DNA of 64,000 nt from Pandoraea iniqua (GCF_902459685.1 NZ_CABPSF010000004.1:248001-312000); one strand, 5' to 3'; counted from the first letter of the stretch, positions 34,090-43,704 are shown. Numbers and translations: made by a program. Notes: a model not told the origin generated them from the letters alone.

Positions 34090-34893
34090 ATGCTGTCCCG
34101 TCAACTGATCAACGCATTCATCGGCGCAACGTTTGCGCTCGCTTCGCTCGGCGCTTCGGCCCAAACGGCCGACAAGCCCCTCAAGGTCGGCACCATGGCC
34201 GGCTCGGATGCGCAGATCTTCGAAGTCGTGAAGAAAGTGGCCCATCAACGCGGCCTCGAAATCAAGATTATCGAATTCAGCGACTACGCCCAACCGAACG
34301 CCGCGCTCGACGCCGGCGATCTCGACGCGAACGGCTTCCAGCACAAGCCGTTTCTGGACAGCCAAGTCAAAGACCGTGGCTACAAGCTCGTGACCGCAGG
34401 CCTCACGTACGTGTCGCCGCTGGGCTTCTACTCGAAGAAGTACAAGTCGCTGAAGGACCTGCCCAACGGTGCCAAGGTCGGTATCCAGAACGACCCGTCG
34501 AACGGCAGCCGCGCGCTGCTGCTGCTCCAGAAGGAAGGTCTGATCAAGCTGCGCGCTGGCCTCGAAGGCAAGAACGCCACGCCGCTGGACATCGCCGAAA
34601 ACCCGAAGAAGCTGAAGATCGTCGAACTGGAAGCCGCCCAACTGCCGCGCGCATTGCCGGATCTGGACGCCGCGTCGATCAACACGAACTTCGCTGCGCA
34701 AGCGGGTCTGGTGCCGCAACGTGACGCCATCGCCATCGAAGACCTGAAGGGCCCGTACGCCAACCTGATCGCCGTGCGTGCGCAAGACCTGAACAAGCCG
34801 TGGGTCAAGCAACTGGTCGATGCTTACCACTCGGACGAAGTGAAGGAATTTATCAAGACGCAGTTCAAGGGTGCGCTGATCGCGACCTGGTAA
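34090..34893 (+). CDS. metQ: MetQ/NlpA-family substrate-binding protein
   Basis: A 267-residue solute-binding protein of the NlpA family that normally delivers methionine to the MetNI ABC importer. The mature start KPLKVGTMAGSDAQIFEVVK and the core ANGFQHKPFLDSQVKDRGYK are diagnostic. It has an ordinary signal peptide cut after GASA and contains no cysteine, so unlike E. coli MetQ it is not a lipoprotein and should be free in the periplasm. AAGGAG precedes ATG 34090. No metN or metI is in the window, so it is an orphan gene; the ligand could be D/L-methionine or a derivative. A strong terminator follows. Confidence 0.9.
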   Translation: MLSRQLINAFIGATFALASLGASAQTADKPLKVGTMAGSDAQIFEVVKKVAHQRGLEIKIIEFSDYAQPNAALDAGDLDANGFQHKPFLDSQVKDRGYKLVTAGLTYVSPLGFYSKKYKSLKDLPNGAKVGIQNDPSNGSRALLLLQKEGLIKLRAGLEGKNATPLDIAENPKKLKIVELEAAQLPRALPDLDAASINTNFAAQAGLVPQRDAIAIEDLKGPYANLIAVRAQDLNKPWVKQLVDAYHSDEVKEFIKTQFKGALIATW

Positions 34894-34938
34894 GGCTTGA
34901 CGGCGCTTCGGGCGCCGACGCAGGCAAGCTGACGAAAA

Positions 34939-34971
34939 GCGGGCTCAGTCGTGAACTGAGCCCGCTTTTTT
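34939..34971 (+). terminator. Rho-independent terminator after metQ
   Basis: Eleven perfect pairs (GCGGGCTCAGT / ACTGAGCCCGC), a 5-base loop and six T. Confidence 0.92.
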
Positions 34972-35058
34972 CATGCCTTGGCATCGAATAAATGACGTCG
35001 CAGGCGGGGCAACCCTTGACTAGAATGGAATCGACATTCCGATCGACAGGAGGTTGCC

Positions 35059-35223
35059 ATGTCCATGATCAATGTCTCGATGATGCTGGTAGCGCTACTG
35101 GTGGGGTTCGCGATCGGCATGCTCGTAGATCACTTCTGGGTGACGCACCATGACGAGTCAGGCCCCGAGCACAAACGCCTCGACTGGCACGATATGTGGG
35201 AGCGTATCCGCCACCAGCATTAA
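35059..35223 (+). CDS. Small single-pass membrane protein, 54 aa
   Basis: This short gene starts at ATG 35059 with a strong CAGGAGG seven bases upstream and reads to TAA at 35221-35223. Residues 4-23 form one hydrophobic helix (INVSMMLVALLVGFAIGMLV), followed by a polar, His- and Trp-rich tail (DHFWVTHHD ... DWHDMWERIRHQH). Such a tail could bind metal or heme, but that is a guess. It is convergent with prpR and the two stop codons overlap by four bases. It follows the metQ terminator, so it has its own promoter. No family was recognised. Confidence 0.7.
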   Translation: MSMINVSMMLVALLVGFAIGMLVDHFWVTHHDESGPEHKRLDWHDMWERIRHQH

Positions 35224-37298
35224 CGCAGTTTGCGCCACAGCGTCGAACGGCTGATGCCCAGCGCTTCGCATGCCGCCATGCGGTCACCGCCGCAGGCGGC
35301 AAGCGTCGTGTGAATGCGCTCAAGTTCGGCGGCAGCGCGGCGTTCACGGCCGGTCAGCGGCGCCTCAGCAGGCGCGTTCGCCTGATCTGCGTTTGCACGT
35401 ATTTCCCGGCCACCGTTCGTTTTTGAAACATCCTGCAAATCCCGCGAAGTCTCGGACTCCGCCGCACCGCCCAACTCCGGCGCAATCTCGATCAATCTCG
35501 CACGGCTGATTTCGCGCGCATTCACGACGTCGGCACACACCACCGCAATACGCTCCAGCAGATTCTCCAACTCGCGCACATTGCCCGGCCAGCGATACAT
35601 GGCGAGCAACGGCAACAGCGACGCTTGCAGCGCATCGACGCTCATGCGCGCCCCTGCCCGTGCAAGCGCCCGTTCGAGAAACAGCGGCGTGAGGCGCGGC
35701 AAATCTTCCATGCGCTCGCGCAGCGGCGGCAGCACCATGCGCAGGATGTTAAGTCGGTAATACAAGTCCTCGCGAAACACGCCGGCGCCCACTTGCTGGC
35801 GCAAATCGCGGTGCGTCGCAGCAATCACCCGGACGTCGCACGGAATCGGTTCGTTGGCGCCCAGTCGCAGCACTTCCCGTTCCTGCAACACGCGCAACAA
35901 ACGGGTCTGCAACGGCATCGGCATTTCGCCGATTTCATCGAGGAAAATCGTGCCGTTATGGGCAGTCTCGAACAACCCCGCTTTGCCGCCGCGCCGTGCG
36001 CCGGAGAACGCGCCGTCCTCGTAGCCGAACAACTCGCTCTCCAGCAGCGTCTCGGGAAACGCTGCGCAATTGATCGCGACGAACGGGTAGTCGCGCCGCC
36101 GGCTCGCGTTATGAATGCCTTGCGCCAGCAACTCCTTGCCGGTGCCGCTCTCGCCATGCACGAGCACGGTCGAATCGGTTTGTGCATAGCGGCGTGCGAG
36201 GGCGCGCACTTGTGTCATGGCCGCCGAGTCGCCAATCAGATCGTCGAGCCGGTAGCGTGCCACCAGATGGCGTGGCCGATGCCGTGAGCGCAGTGAGCGG
36301 TCCACCCGCGCGAAGGCTTGTGAATCCTGACAAGTGAGCAGTGCGCCCGTGAGCGTGCCCTGATCGAGCAGGGGAATGCGGTTGACCACCCATGTCTTGC
36401 CGGCCATCGTAACGATCGCCTCCAATTCCGCGCTCGCGCTTTCCAGCGTGCGCGAAATGTCGAGCCCGGGGGCAATCGAGTCCAGCGGCCGGCCGACGAC
36501 ATCGGCAACCGTCACGCCCAGCATGCCCGCCATCGACGCGTTCATCGCTTCGATGCGTCCGTTCAGATCGACCGCGGCGACGCCTTCCCGAAGATGGCGC
36601 AGCACCGTGTCGAGCCGCTCGCGGCGTTGCGCTTCGATGCGTCCGAAGCGGGCCACTTCAAGCGCAGTGTCGAAGGCGGCACGAACGGAGTCCTGCGAAT
36701 ACAGAAACACACCCGTGAGGCCCGCGCGCTCGGCGAGTTCGGTTACGAGGCCGGGGCCGACGATGACTTCCGCGCCCTCATCGCGCAGACGGTGAACAAG
36801 GTCGTCCGCATCGTGCGCGTCGAGATAGGCGTGCTGCGAAATGTCGAGGCCGAAGGCATGCTTGAAGCGCTCGAATTCCGGCGCAGGGCGTGCATAGGAC
36901 ACCAGCGCGATGCGCGAGGCGGGTGACGTCGAAGGCAGTGCGCGGCGTGCGCGTGCCAGCGCATGCATCACGTCGAAGCCGGTCACTTTGACGAGCACCA
37001 CGGGTAACGCGACACGCTCGCGCAGAAAGGCGCCGTTCGAGCCTGCCGCAACAATGCCGTCGACACTGCCTGCGGGCAGCCGCTCGAGCGCTTCGATCAC
37101 GGCTTCGTAACCCTTGTCGATGATCTCCACGTCGGCCTGCGCCGCGTAGTCGGGAACGATGTCGCGATACAACTCGCCGAGCTTGCTGATGCCGACCGCC
37201 CAGATCACCGGCTTGCGCACGGCGGTGGCAGGCAACGCGATGCCCGATCGCGACAACGCAAGCGGCAAACGGGACGGGTCGGAGGGGGAGACTGGCAT
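35220..37298 (-). CDS. prpR: Sigma-54-dependent propionate regulator PrpR
   Basis: A 692-residue enhancer-binding activator of the 2-methylcitrate genes. Order: PrpR_N sensory domain (about 30-220), which binds 2-methylcitrate in studied homologues; a PAS-like segment (about 228-330); AAA+ domain with Walker A GESGTGKE (382-389) and the sigma-54 contact loop GAFSGA (429-434, Ser in place of the usual Thr); and a Fis-type helix-turn-helix at the C-terminus (MAACEALGISRSTLWRKL). It is divergent from prpBC-acnD-prpF-prpD. A sigma-54 promoter for that operon and palindromes suited to PrpR lie between them. AGGA lies eight bases before ATG 37296-37298. Confidence 0.95.
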   Translation of the reverse strand: MPVSPSDPSRLPLALSRSGIALPATAVRKPVIWAVGISKLGELYRDIVPDYAAQADVEIIDKGYEAVIEALERLPAGSVDGIVAAGSNGAFLRERVALPVVLVKVTGFDVMHALARARRALPSTSPASRIALVSYARPAPEFERFKHAFGLDISQHAYLDAHDADDLVHRLRDEGAEVIVGPGLVTELAERAGLTGVFLYSQDSVRAAFDTALEVARFGRIEAQRRERLDTVLRHLREGVAAVDLNGRIEAMNASMAGMLGVTVADVVGRPLDSIAPGLDISRTLESASAELEAIVTMAGKTWVVNRIPLLDQGTLTGALLTCQDSQAFARVDRSLRSRHRPRHLVARYRLDDLIGDSAAMTQVRALARRYAQTDSTVLVHGESGTGKELLAQGIHNASRRRDYPFVAINCAAFPETLLESELFGYEDGAFSGARRGGKAGLFETAHNGTIFLDEIGEMPMPLQTRLLRVLQEREVLRLGANEPIPCDVRVIAATHRDLRQQVGAGVFREDLYYRLNILRMVLPPLRERMEDLPRLTPLFLERALARAGARMSVDALQASLLPLLAMYRWPGNVRELENLLERIAVVCADVVNAREISRARLIEIAPELGGAAESETSRDLQDVSKTNGGREIRANADQANAPAEAPLTGRERRAAAELERIHTTLAACGGDRMAACEALGISRSTLWRKLR

Positions 37299-37391
37299 GC
37301 GCAGATCCTGAGTGACTTGGCGACGCGGGACGGGATACCCAACATCCCGCTATCGCCCTGAAACGAATCGCGCTATCGTAGCACGATGTCG

Positions 37392-37423
37392 AAAATGTTC
37401 CATTTTGTGTTTCAAAATGAAAC
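37392..37423. promoter_or_regulatory. Candidate PrpR enhancer sites
   Basis: Overlapping dyads: AAAATG (37392-37397) with CATTTT (37401-37406), CATTTTG (37401-37407) with CAAAATG (37413-37419), and GTTTC (37409-37413) with GAAAC (37419-37423). They lie about 150 bases upstream of the sigma-54 promoter, the normal distance for an enhancer-binding activator, and 100 bases from the prpR start, so they could also serve autoregulation. Confidence 0.65.
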
Positions 37424-37566
37424 CGATTGCGACGCGTGAAGTATTCCCAAGACAGACCGAGCCTCGCGGCACTTGATGTAAACGTCACAAGCGCGCCAAA
37501 TTTCCGCTGCTAAATGAATGTGTTAGCGGCGTCGCGAGAATCGCCGTCGCGCTGGGGGCTGCCCGC

Positions 37567-37582
37567 TGGCACGCCCATTGCT
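37567..37582 (+). promoter_or_regulatory. Sigma-54 promoter of the prp operon
   Basis: TGGCACG (37567-37573), four bases, then TTGCT (37578-37582) matches the -24/-12 consensus TGGCACG-N4-TTGCW exactly. Transcription should start near 37593, giving prpB a leader of about 100 bases. Confidence 0.9.
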
Positions 37583-37691
37583 ATCTACAAGCCGCTACTT
37601 AAGAAATATCCACCGCTTCAAGCGGAAACCGCACGTATCAACGCACACTCACCGCGCCTGCGATCGGGCGCAACACGACCGAGGGACTCAA

Positions 37692-38582
37692 GTGACGCAT
37701 ACCATTCGTTCGGCCGGCGCCGCCTTCCGCGAGGCCGTCAAGACCGAGCAACCGTTGCAGGTTGTCGGCGCGATCAACGCCAATCACGCCTTGCTGGCGA
37801 AAGCCGCGGGCTTCAAGGCGATCTATCTGTCAGGTGGCGGTGTCGCTGCCGGTTCACTAGGCTTGCCCGATCTGGGGATTTCCACACTCGATGACGTGCT
37901 GACCGACGTGCGCCGCATCACCGACGTGTGCGATTTGCCGCTGCTGGTCGACGTCGACACCGGTTTCGGCCCGTCGGCATTCAACATCGCGCGCACCGTG
38001 CAATCGCTGATCAAGTTCGGCGCAGGCGCCATGCACATTGAAGATCAGGTCGGCGCCAAGCGTTGCGGCCACCGTCCCGGCAAAGCGATCGTGACCCAGC
38101 AGGAAATGGTCGACCGTATCAAGGCTGCCGTCGATGCCCGCACGGATGAGAACTTCGTGATCATGGCGCGCACCGATGCGCTGGCGGTTGAAGGCCTGCA
38201 AGCGGCGATCGATCGCGCGTGTGCGTGTGTCGAAGCCGGTGCAGACATGATCTTCCCCGAAGCCATGACCGAACTGCCGATGTATCGCCAGTTCTCCGAT
38301 GCCGTGAAGGTGCCGGTGCTGGCCAACATCACCGAATTCGGCTCGACGCCGCTCTTCACCGTCGAAGAACTCAAGAGCGCGCAAGTCGGTCTGGTGCTGT
38401 ACCCGTTGTCGGCGTTCCGCGCGATGAATAAAGCGGCGCAGAACGTCTATCACACGATTCGTCGCGACGGCACGCAAAAGGCCGTACTCGACACGATGCA
38501 AACGCGCGCCGAGCTCTACGAGAGCATCGGCTACCACGCTTACGAACAGAAGCTCGACGCCCTGTTCGCACAACAGAAATAA
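37692..38582 (+). CDS. prpB: 2-methylisocitrate lyase PrpB
   Basis: A 296-residue ICL/PEP-mutase superfamily enzyme that splits 2-methylisocitrate to pyruvate and succinate, the last step of the 2-methylcitrate cycle. The catalytic KRCGH loop lies within [12 protein letters not shown], and Mg2+ ligands are in DVDTGFG and HIEDQVG. The start is GTG 37692 with GAGGGA five bases upstream; the longer ORF would begin inside the sigma-54 promoter and cannot be translated from it. It is first in the operon, 25 bases before prpC. Confidence 0.96.
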   Translation: MTHTIRSAGAAFREAVKTEQPLQVVGAINANHALLAKAAGFKAIYLSGGGVAAGSLGLPDLGISTLDDVLTDVRRITDVCDLPLLVDVDTGFGPSAFNIARTVQSLIKFGAGAMHIEDQVGAKRCGHRPGKAIVTQQEMVDRIKAAVDARTDENFVIMARTDALAVEGLQAAIDRACACVEAGADMIFPEAMTELPMYRQFSDAVKVPVLANITEFGSTPLFTVEELKSAQVGLVLYPLSAFRAMNKAAQNVYHTIRRDGTQKAVLDTMQTRAELYESIGYHAYEQKLDALFAQQK

Positions 38583-38607
38583 CCGAATCCCTGATCTGGA
38601 GGAAAGC

Positions 38608-39759
38608 ATGAGCGAGACGACTGCAACCGGTTTCAAGCCCAAGAAGTCCGTGGCCCTGTCGGGCGTGACCGCCGGCAACACCGCGCTGTGTACGGTGGGC
38701 CGTTCGGGCAACGATCTGCACTACCGTGGCTACGACATTCTGGATCTGGCTCAGACCTCGGAATTCGAAGAAATCGCTTACCTGCTGGTCTACGGCAAGC
38801 TGCCGACGGTGGCCGAACTCAAGGGCTACAAGGCCAAGTTGAAGTCGCTGCGCGGGCTGCCCGCTGCGGTCAAGACGGCGCTGGAAGCGGTGCCCGCTGC
38901 GGCTCACCCGATGGACGTGATGCGCACCGGCGTGTCGGTGCTTGGCACGGTGCTGCCGGAGAAAGACGATCACAACATCCCGGGTGCGCGCGATATCGCC
39001 GACCGCCTGATGGCCAGCTTCGGCTCGATGCTGCTGTACTGGTTCCACTACAGCCAGAACGGCGTTCGCATCGACGTGGAAACCGACGACGATAGCATCG
39101 GCGGCCACTTCCTGCACCTGCTGCACGGCGAGAAGCCGTCCGATCTGTGGGTGCGTGCGATGCACACCTCGCTGATTCTCTACGCCGAGCACGAATTCAA
39201 TGCGTCGACGTTCACCGCGCGCGTGATTGCCGGCACGGGGTCGGACATCCATTCGGCCATCACCGGTGCCATCGGCGCACTGCGCGGCCCGAAGCATGGC
39301 GGCGCCAACGAAGTGGCGTTCGAGATTCAGAAGCGCTACGACTCGCCGGATGAGGCAGAAGCCGACATCCGTGCGCGCGTGGAAAACAAGGAAGTGATCA
39401 TCGGCTTCGGTCACCCGGTCTACACCGTGAGCGATCCGCGCAACAAGGTGATCAAGGAAGTGGCGCACGAGCTGTCGAAGGATCAGCAGAACACGAAGAT
39501 GTACGACATTGCCGAGCGTCTCGAGACGGTGATGTGGGACGTCAAGAAGATGTTCCCGAATCTGGACTGGTTCAGCGCCGTGAGCTACCACATGATGGGT
39601 GTGCCGACCGCGATGTTCACGCCGTTGTTCGTGATCGCCCGCACGTCGGGCTGGAGCGCGCACATTATCGAGCAGCGCATCGACAACAAGATCATTCGCC
39701 CGAGCGCCAACTACACCGGGCCGGAAGATCAGAAGTTCGTGCCGATCGAAAAGCGCTGA
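38608..39759 (+). CDS. prpC: 2-methylcitrate synthase PrpC
   Basis: A 383-residue citrate-synthase-family enzyme that condenses propionyl-CoA with oxaloacetate to 2-methylcitrate. Active-site histidines are in the HGGANEV region ([12 protein letters not shown]) and in GFGHPVY; the catalytic Asp is in the [19 protein letters not shown] neighbourhood and C-terminal region. Length matches PrpC rather than the longer TCA-cycle citrate synthase. CTGGAGG precedes the ATG. It lies between prpB and acnD; the 77-base gap to acnD contains a 9-bp tandem repeat. Confidence 0.95.
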   Translation: MSETTATGFKPKKSVALSGVTAGNTALCTVGRSGNDLHYRGYDILDLAQTSEFEEIAYLLVYGKLPTVAELKGYKAKLKSLRGLPAAVKTALEAVPAAAHPMDVMRTGVSVLGTVLPEKDDHNIPGARDIADRLMASFGSMLLYWFHYSQNGVRIDVETDDDSIGGHFLHLLHGEKPSDLWVRAMHTSLILYAEHEFNASTFTARVIAGTGSDIHSAITGAIGALRGPKHGGANEVAFEIQKRYDSPDEAEADIRARVENKEVIIGFGHPVYTVSDPRNKVIKEVAHELSKDQQNTKMYDIAERLETVMWDVKKMFPNLDWFSAVSYHMMGVPTAMFTPLFVIARTSGWSAHIIEQRIDNKIIRPSANYTGPEDQKFVPIEKR

Positions 39760-39776
39760 GCGCTGTCCGGCATAAC

Positions 39777-39821
39777 GTCGGACTTGTCGGACTTGTCAGA
39801 CTTGTCGGACCTGCCGGACTT
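39777..39821. repeat. 9-bp tandem repeat, five units, between prpC and acnD
   Basis: GTCGGACTT, GTCGGACTT, GTCAGACTT, GTCGGACCT and GCCGGACTT follow each other without gaps. They occupy most of the short prpC-acnD spacer, ending 15 bases before the acnD start, and will be in the mRNA. Confidence 0.92.
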
Positions 39822-39836
39822 ATAACTTCCTCACAA

Positions 39837-42452
39837 ATGATGAATACCGACTACCGTAAATCCCTGCCCGGGACGTCGCTCGACTACTTCGACGCCCGGG
39901 CCGCCGTCGAGGCGATTGCCCCGGGGGCTTACGACACGCTGCCCTACACCTCGCGCGTGCTTGCCGAGAATCTGGTGCGCCGCTGCGATCCGGCGGCGTT
40001 GACCGAGTCGCTCAAACAACTGATCGAGCGACGCCGCGATCTGGACTTTCCGTGGTTCCCCGCCCGCGTGGTCTGCCACGACATTCTCGGCCAGACGGCC
40101 CTCGTCGACCTCGCAGGCCTGCGCGATGCTATCGCGGCGCAAGGCGGCGATCCGGCATTGGTCAATCCTGTCGTGCCGACACAACTCGTGGTCGATCACT
40201 CGCTGGCAGTGGAATGCGGCGGTTTCGATCCGGACGCGTTCGCGAAAAACCGTGCCATTGAAGATCGTCGCAACGAAGACCGTTTCGACTTCATCAACTG
40301 GACCAAGAAGGCGTTCAAGAACGTCGACGTGATTCCGCCGGGCAACGGTATCCTGCACCAGATCAATCTGGAGCGCATGAGCCCGGTGGTTCAGGTGAGT
40401 CAGGGCGTGGCGTATCCCGACACGCTCGTGGGCACCGACTCGCACACGCCGATGGTCGATGCGCTGGGTGTGATCGCCATTGGCGTCGGCGGTCTTGAAG
40501 CCGAGAGCGTGATGCTGGGCCGTGCGTCGTGGATGCGCCTGCCGGATATCGTCGGTGTGGAACTGACGGGCAGGCCGCAGCCGGGCATTACGGCCACCGA
40601 CATCGTGCTCGCGCTGACCGAATTCCTGCGCAAGTCGAAGGTGGTGTCGGCGTATCTGGAGTTCTACGGCGAGGGTGCCGCTAACCTGACGTTGGGCGAC
40701 CGCGCCACGATCTCGAACATGGCGCCTGAATTTGGCGCCACGGCGGCGATGTTCTACATCGACGCGCAAACCATCAAGTACCTGAAGCTGACGGGCCGCG
40801 ACGATGCGCTGGTCGAACTGGTCGAGACCTACGCCAAGCAGACGGGCCTCTGGGCCGACACGCTGACCGGTGCGCAGTACGAGCGCGTGCTGACGTTCGA
40901 TCTGTCGAGCGTCGTGCGCAACATCGCCGGGCCGTCGAACCCGCACAAGCGTGTACCGACGAGCGAGCTGGCCGAGCGCGGCATCAGCGGCAAGGTCGAG
41001 AACGAGCCGGGCCTGATGCCTGACGGCGCGGTCATCATCGCGGCCATCACCAGCTGCACGAACACCAACAACCCGCGCAACATGATTGCGGCCGGCTTGT
41101 TCGCCCGCAACGCCAACCGCGCAGGCCTTGCGCGCAAGCCGTGGGTGAAGAGCTCGCTCGCGCCCGGTTCGAAAGCCGTCACGCTGTATCTGGAAGCCGC
41201 CGGTCTGCTGCCGGAACTGGAGCAACTCGGCTTCGGCGTCGTCGCCTATGCCTGCACGTCGTGCAACGGCATGTCGGGGGCGCTCGATCCGGTGATTCAG
41301 AAAGAAATCATTGCGCGCGATCTGTACGCCACGGCTGTGCTGTCGGGCAACCGCAACTTCGACGGCCGCATTCACCCGTATGCCAAGCAGGCGTTTCTGG
41401 CATCGCCGCCGCTGGTCGTGGCTTATGCGATTGCGGGCACGATCCGTTTCGATATCGAGAAGGATGTGCTCGGTGTCGACGGCAACGGCCGCCCGGTGAA
41501 GTTGGCCGACCTGTGGCCGAGCGACGAAGAGATCGACAGCATCATTTCGCAAAGCGTGAAGCCCGAGCAGTTCCGCCGCGTGTACGAGCCGATGTTCGCC
41601 GCGTCGGTGGATAACGGCGAGCGTGCCGACCCGTTGTACGACTGGCGCGAGATGAGCACGTACATTCGCCGTCCGCCGTATTGGGAAGGCGCGTTGGCCG
41701 GCGAGCGCTCGCTCAAGGGCATGCGTGCGCTGGCCGTGCTGGGCGACAACATCACCACCGATCACCTCTCGCCGTCGAACGCCATCATGGCCGATAGCGC
41801 GGCAGGCGAGTATCTGACGAAGATGGGCTTGCCGGAAGAGGACTTCAACTCGTACGCAACGCACCGTGGCGACCACCTGACGGCACAGCGTGCGACGTTC
41901 GCCAACCCGACGCTCAAGAACGAGATGGTCGTGGTCGACGGACAGGTCAAGGCGGGCTCGCTCGCGCGCATCGAGCCGGAAGGCAAGGTCACGCGCATGT
42001 GGGAAGCCATCGAGACGTATATGGCGCGCAAGCAGCCGTTGATCGTGATTGCCGGGGCCGACTACGGTCAGGGGTCGTCGCGTGACTGGGCGGCCAAGGG
42101 CGTGCGTCTGGCGGGCACCGAGGCGATTGTGGCCGAGGGCTTCGAGCGCATTCACCGTACCAACCTGGTCGGGATGGGCGTGCTGCCGCTGGAGTTCAAG
42201 CCGGGCACCGATCGCAAGACGCTGGGCATCGACGGTACGGAAACCTTCGACGTCATTGGTGAGCGCACGCCGCGCGCCGATCTCACGCTGGTGATTCATC
42301 GCCATAAGAACGGCCGTGACGAGCGCGTGGAAGTGCCGGTGACCTGCCGTCTCGATACTGCGGAAGAAGTCTCGATCTATGAAGCGGGCGGCGTGCTGCA
42401 ACGCTTTGCGCAGGACTTTCTGGAATCGTCGCAAGCGGGCGCTTCGGCCTGA
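39837..42452 (+). CDS. acnD: Fe/S-dependent 2-methylisocitrate dehydratase AcnD
   Basis: An 871-residue aconitase-superfamily enzyme that dehydrates 2-methylcitrate to a 2-methylaconitate isomer. The [4Fe-4S] cysteines lie in ITSCTNTNNP and ACTSCNGMSG. The N-terminus NTDYRKSLPGTSLDYFDARA is characteristic of AcnD rather than AcnA. ATG 39837 and ATG 39840 are adjacent, and neither has a recognisable Shine-Dalgarno (upstream is TTATAACTTCCTCACAA), so translation may depend on coupling or on the leader repeats. It works with PrpF, the next gene, which isomerises its product for hydration. Confidence 0.95.
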   Translation: MMNTDYRKSLPGTSLDYFDARAAVEAIAPGAYDTLPYTSRVLAENLVRRCDPAALTESLKQLIERRRDLDFPWFPARVVCHDILGQTALVDLAGLRDAIAAQGGDPALVNPVVPTQLVVDHSLAVECGGFDPDAFAKNRAIEDRRNEDRFDFINWTKKAFKNVDVIPPGNGILHQINLERMSPVVQVSQGVAYPDTLVGTDSHTPMVDALGVIAIGVGGLEAESVMLGRASWMRLPDIVGVELTGRPQPGITATDIVLALTEFLRKSKVVSAYLEFYGEGAANLTLGDRATISNMAPEFGATAAMFYIDAQTIKYLKLTGRDDALVELVETYAKQTGLWADTLTGAQYERVLTFDLSSVVRNIAGPSNPHKRVPTSELAERGISGKVENEPGLMPDGAVIIAAITSCTNTNNPRNMIAAGLFARNANRAGLARKPWVKSSLAPGSKAVTLYLEAAGLLPELEQLGFGVVAYACTSCNGMSGALDPVIQKEIIARDLYATAVLSGNRNFDGRIHPYAKQAFLASPPLVVAYAIAGTIRFDIEKDVLGVDGNGRPVKLADLWPSDEEIDSIISQSVKPEQFRRVYEPMFAASVDNGERADPLYDWREMSTYIRRPPYWEGALAGERSLKGMRALAVLGDNITTDHLSPSNAIMADSAAGEYLTKMGLPEEDFNSYATHRGDHLTAQRATFANPTLKNEMVVVDGQVKAGSLARIEPEGKVTRMWEAIETYMARKQPLIVIAGADYGQGSSRDWAAKGVRLAGTEAIVAEGFERIHRTNLVGMGVLPLEFKPGTDRKTLGIDGTETFDVIGERTPRADLTLVIHRHKNGRDERVEVPVTCRLDTAEEVSIYEAGGVLQRFAQDFLESSQAGASA

Positions 42453-42480
42453 ATCAAGCGAAGCACCGAGGAGAAACGAG

Positions 42481-43674
42481 ATGGCGCATCAGCCGCAAAT
42501 TCGCATTCCCGCCACGTATATGCGTGGCGGCACCAGCAAGGGCGTGTTCTTTCGCCTGCAAGACCTGCCCGCCGCGGCGCAAGTGCCGGGCGCCGCGCGC
42601 GACGCGTTGCTCATGCGTGTGATCGGCAGCCCCGATCCGTATGGCAAGCAGATCGACGGCATGGGCGGGGCCACGTCGAGCACCAGCAAGACGGTGATTA
42701 TCGCGAAGAGCGAGCGGCCCGGTCACGATGTGGACTATCTGTTCGGGCAAGTGTCGATCGATCAGCAGTTTGTCGACTGGAGCGGCAACTGCGGCAACCT
42801 GTCGGCCGCCGTGGGGCCGTTCGCCATCAGCGCCGGGCTGATCGATGCGTCGCGCGTGCCGCACGATGGCGTGGCCGTCGTGCGCATCTGGCAGGCGAAC
42901 ATCGGCAAGACGATCGTGGCGCACGTGCCGATGACGGCCGGTGCGGTGCAGGAGACGGGCGACTTCGAACTCGACGGCGTGACGTTCCCGGCCGCCGAAG
43001 TGCAACTCGAATTCCTCGACCCGGCCGCGGAAGAAGAGGGTGACGGCGGCGGGGCGATGTTCCCGACGGGGCATCTCATCGACGATCTCGAAGTGCCGGG
43101 TGTCGGCACCTTCAAGGCCACGATGATCAACGCGGGCATCCCGACGATTTTCCTCAATGCCGAGGACATCGGTTACCGGGGCACCGAGTTGCAGGACGCG
43201 ATCAACAGCGACCCGAAGGCGCTCGCCATGTTCGAGACGATTCGTGCCCATGGGGCGATTCGCATGGGCCTGATCAAGGACGTGTCGGAGGCGGCCAAAC
43301 GTCAGCACACGCCGAAGGTGGCGTTTGTGGCGAAGCCAGCCGATTACACGGCGTCCAGCGGCAAGGCGGTGAAGGCGGGCGACGTGGATCTGCTGGTGCG
43401 CGCGCTGTCGATGGGCAAGCTGCACCACGCGATGATGGGCACGGCGGCCGTGTGCATCGGCGCGGCGGCATCGATTCCGGGCACGCTGGTCAATCTCGCA
43501 GCAGGCGGCGGCGAGCGCAACGCGGTGCGGTTCGGGCATCCGTCCGGCACGCTGCGCGTGGGCGCCGAGGCCGGTCAGGTCGATGGCGAGTGGACGGTCA
43601 CCAAGGCGATCATGAGCCGCAGCGCACGCGTGTTAATGGAAGGCTGGGTGCGGATTCCGGGCGACGCGTTCTGA
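42481..43674 (+). CDS. prpF: 2-methylaconitate isomerase PrpF
   Basis: A 397-residue protein of the diaminopimelate-epimerase-like PrpF family. It isomerises trans-2-methylaconitate made by AcnD to the cis form that an aconitase can hydrate. The start IRIPATYMRGGTSKGVFFR and the cysteine in WSGNCGNLSAAVGPFA are family marks. GAGGAG precedes ATG 42481, 28 bases after the acnD stop. Its presence defines the acnD/prpF version of the pathway. Confidence 0.95.
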   Translation: MAHQPQIRIPATYMRGGTSKGVFFRLQDLPAAAQVPGAARDALLMRVIGSPDPYGKQIDGMGGATSSTSKTVIIAKSERPGHDVDYLFGQVSIDQQFVDWSGNCGNLSAAVGPFAISAGLIDASRVPHDGVAVVRIWQANIGKTIVAHVPMTAGAVQETGDFELDGVTFPAAEVQLEFLDPAAEEEGDGGGAMFPTGHLIDDLEVPGVGTFKATMINAGIPTIFLNAEDIGYRGTELQDAINSDPKALAMFETIRAHGAIRMGLIKDVSEAAKRQHTPKVAFVAKPADYTASSGKAVKAGDVDLLVRALSMGKLHHAMMGTAAVCIGAAASIPGTLVNLAAGGGERNAVRFGHPSGTLRVGAEAGQVDGEWTVTKAIMSRSARVLMEGWVRIPGDAF

Positions 43675-43704
43675 CGGCAACGCCACGACGGTAGCGGGTT
43701 TCGG

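Noticed and set aside
39831-42434. 867-codon minus-strand frame antisense to acnD
   Set aside because: Arg/His-rich shadow frame; AcnD on the plus strand is complete and motif-supported.
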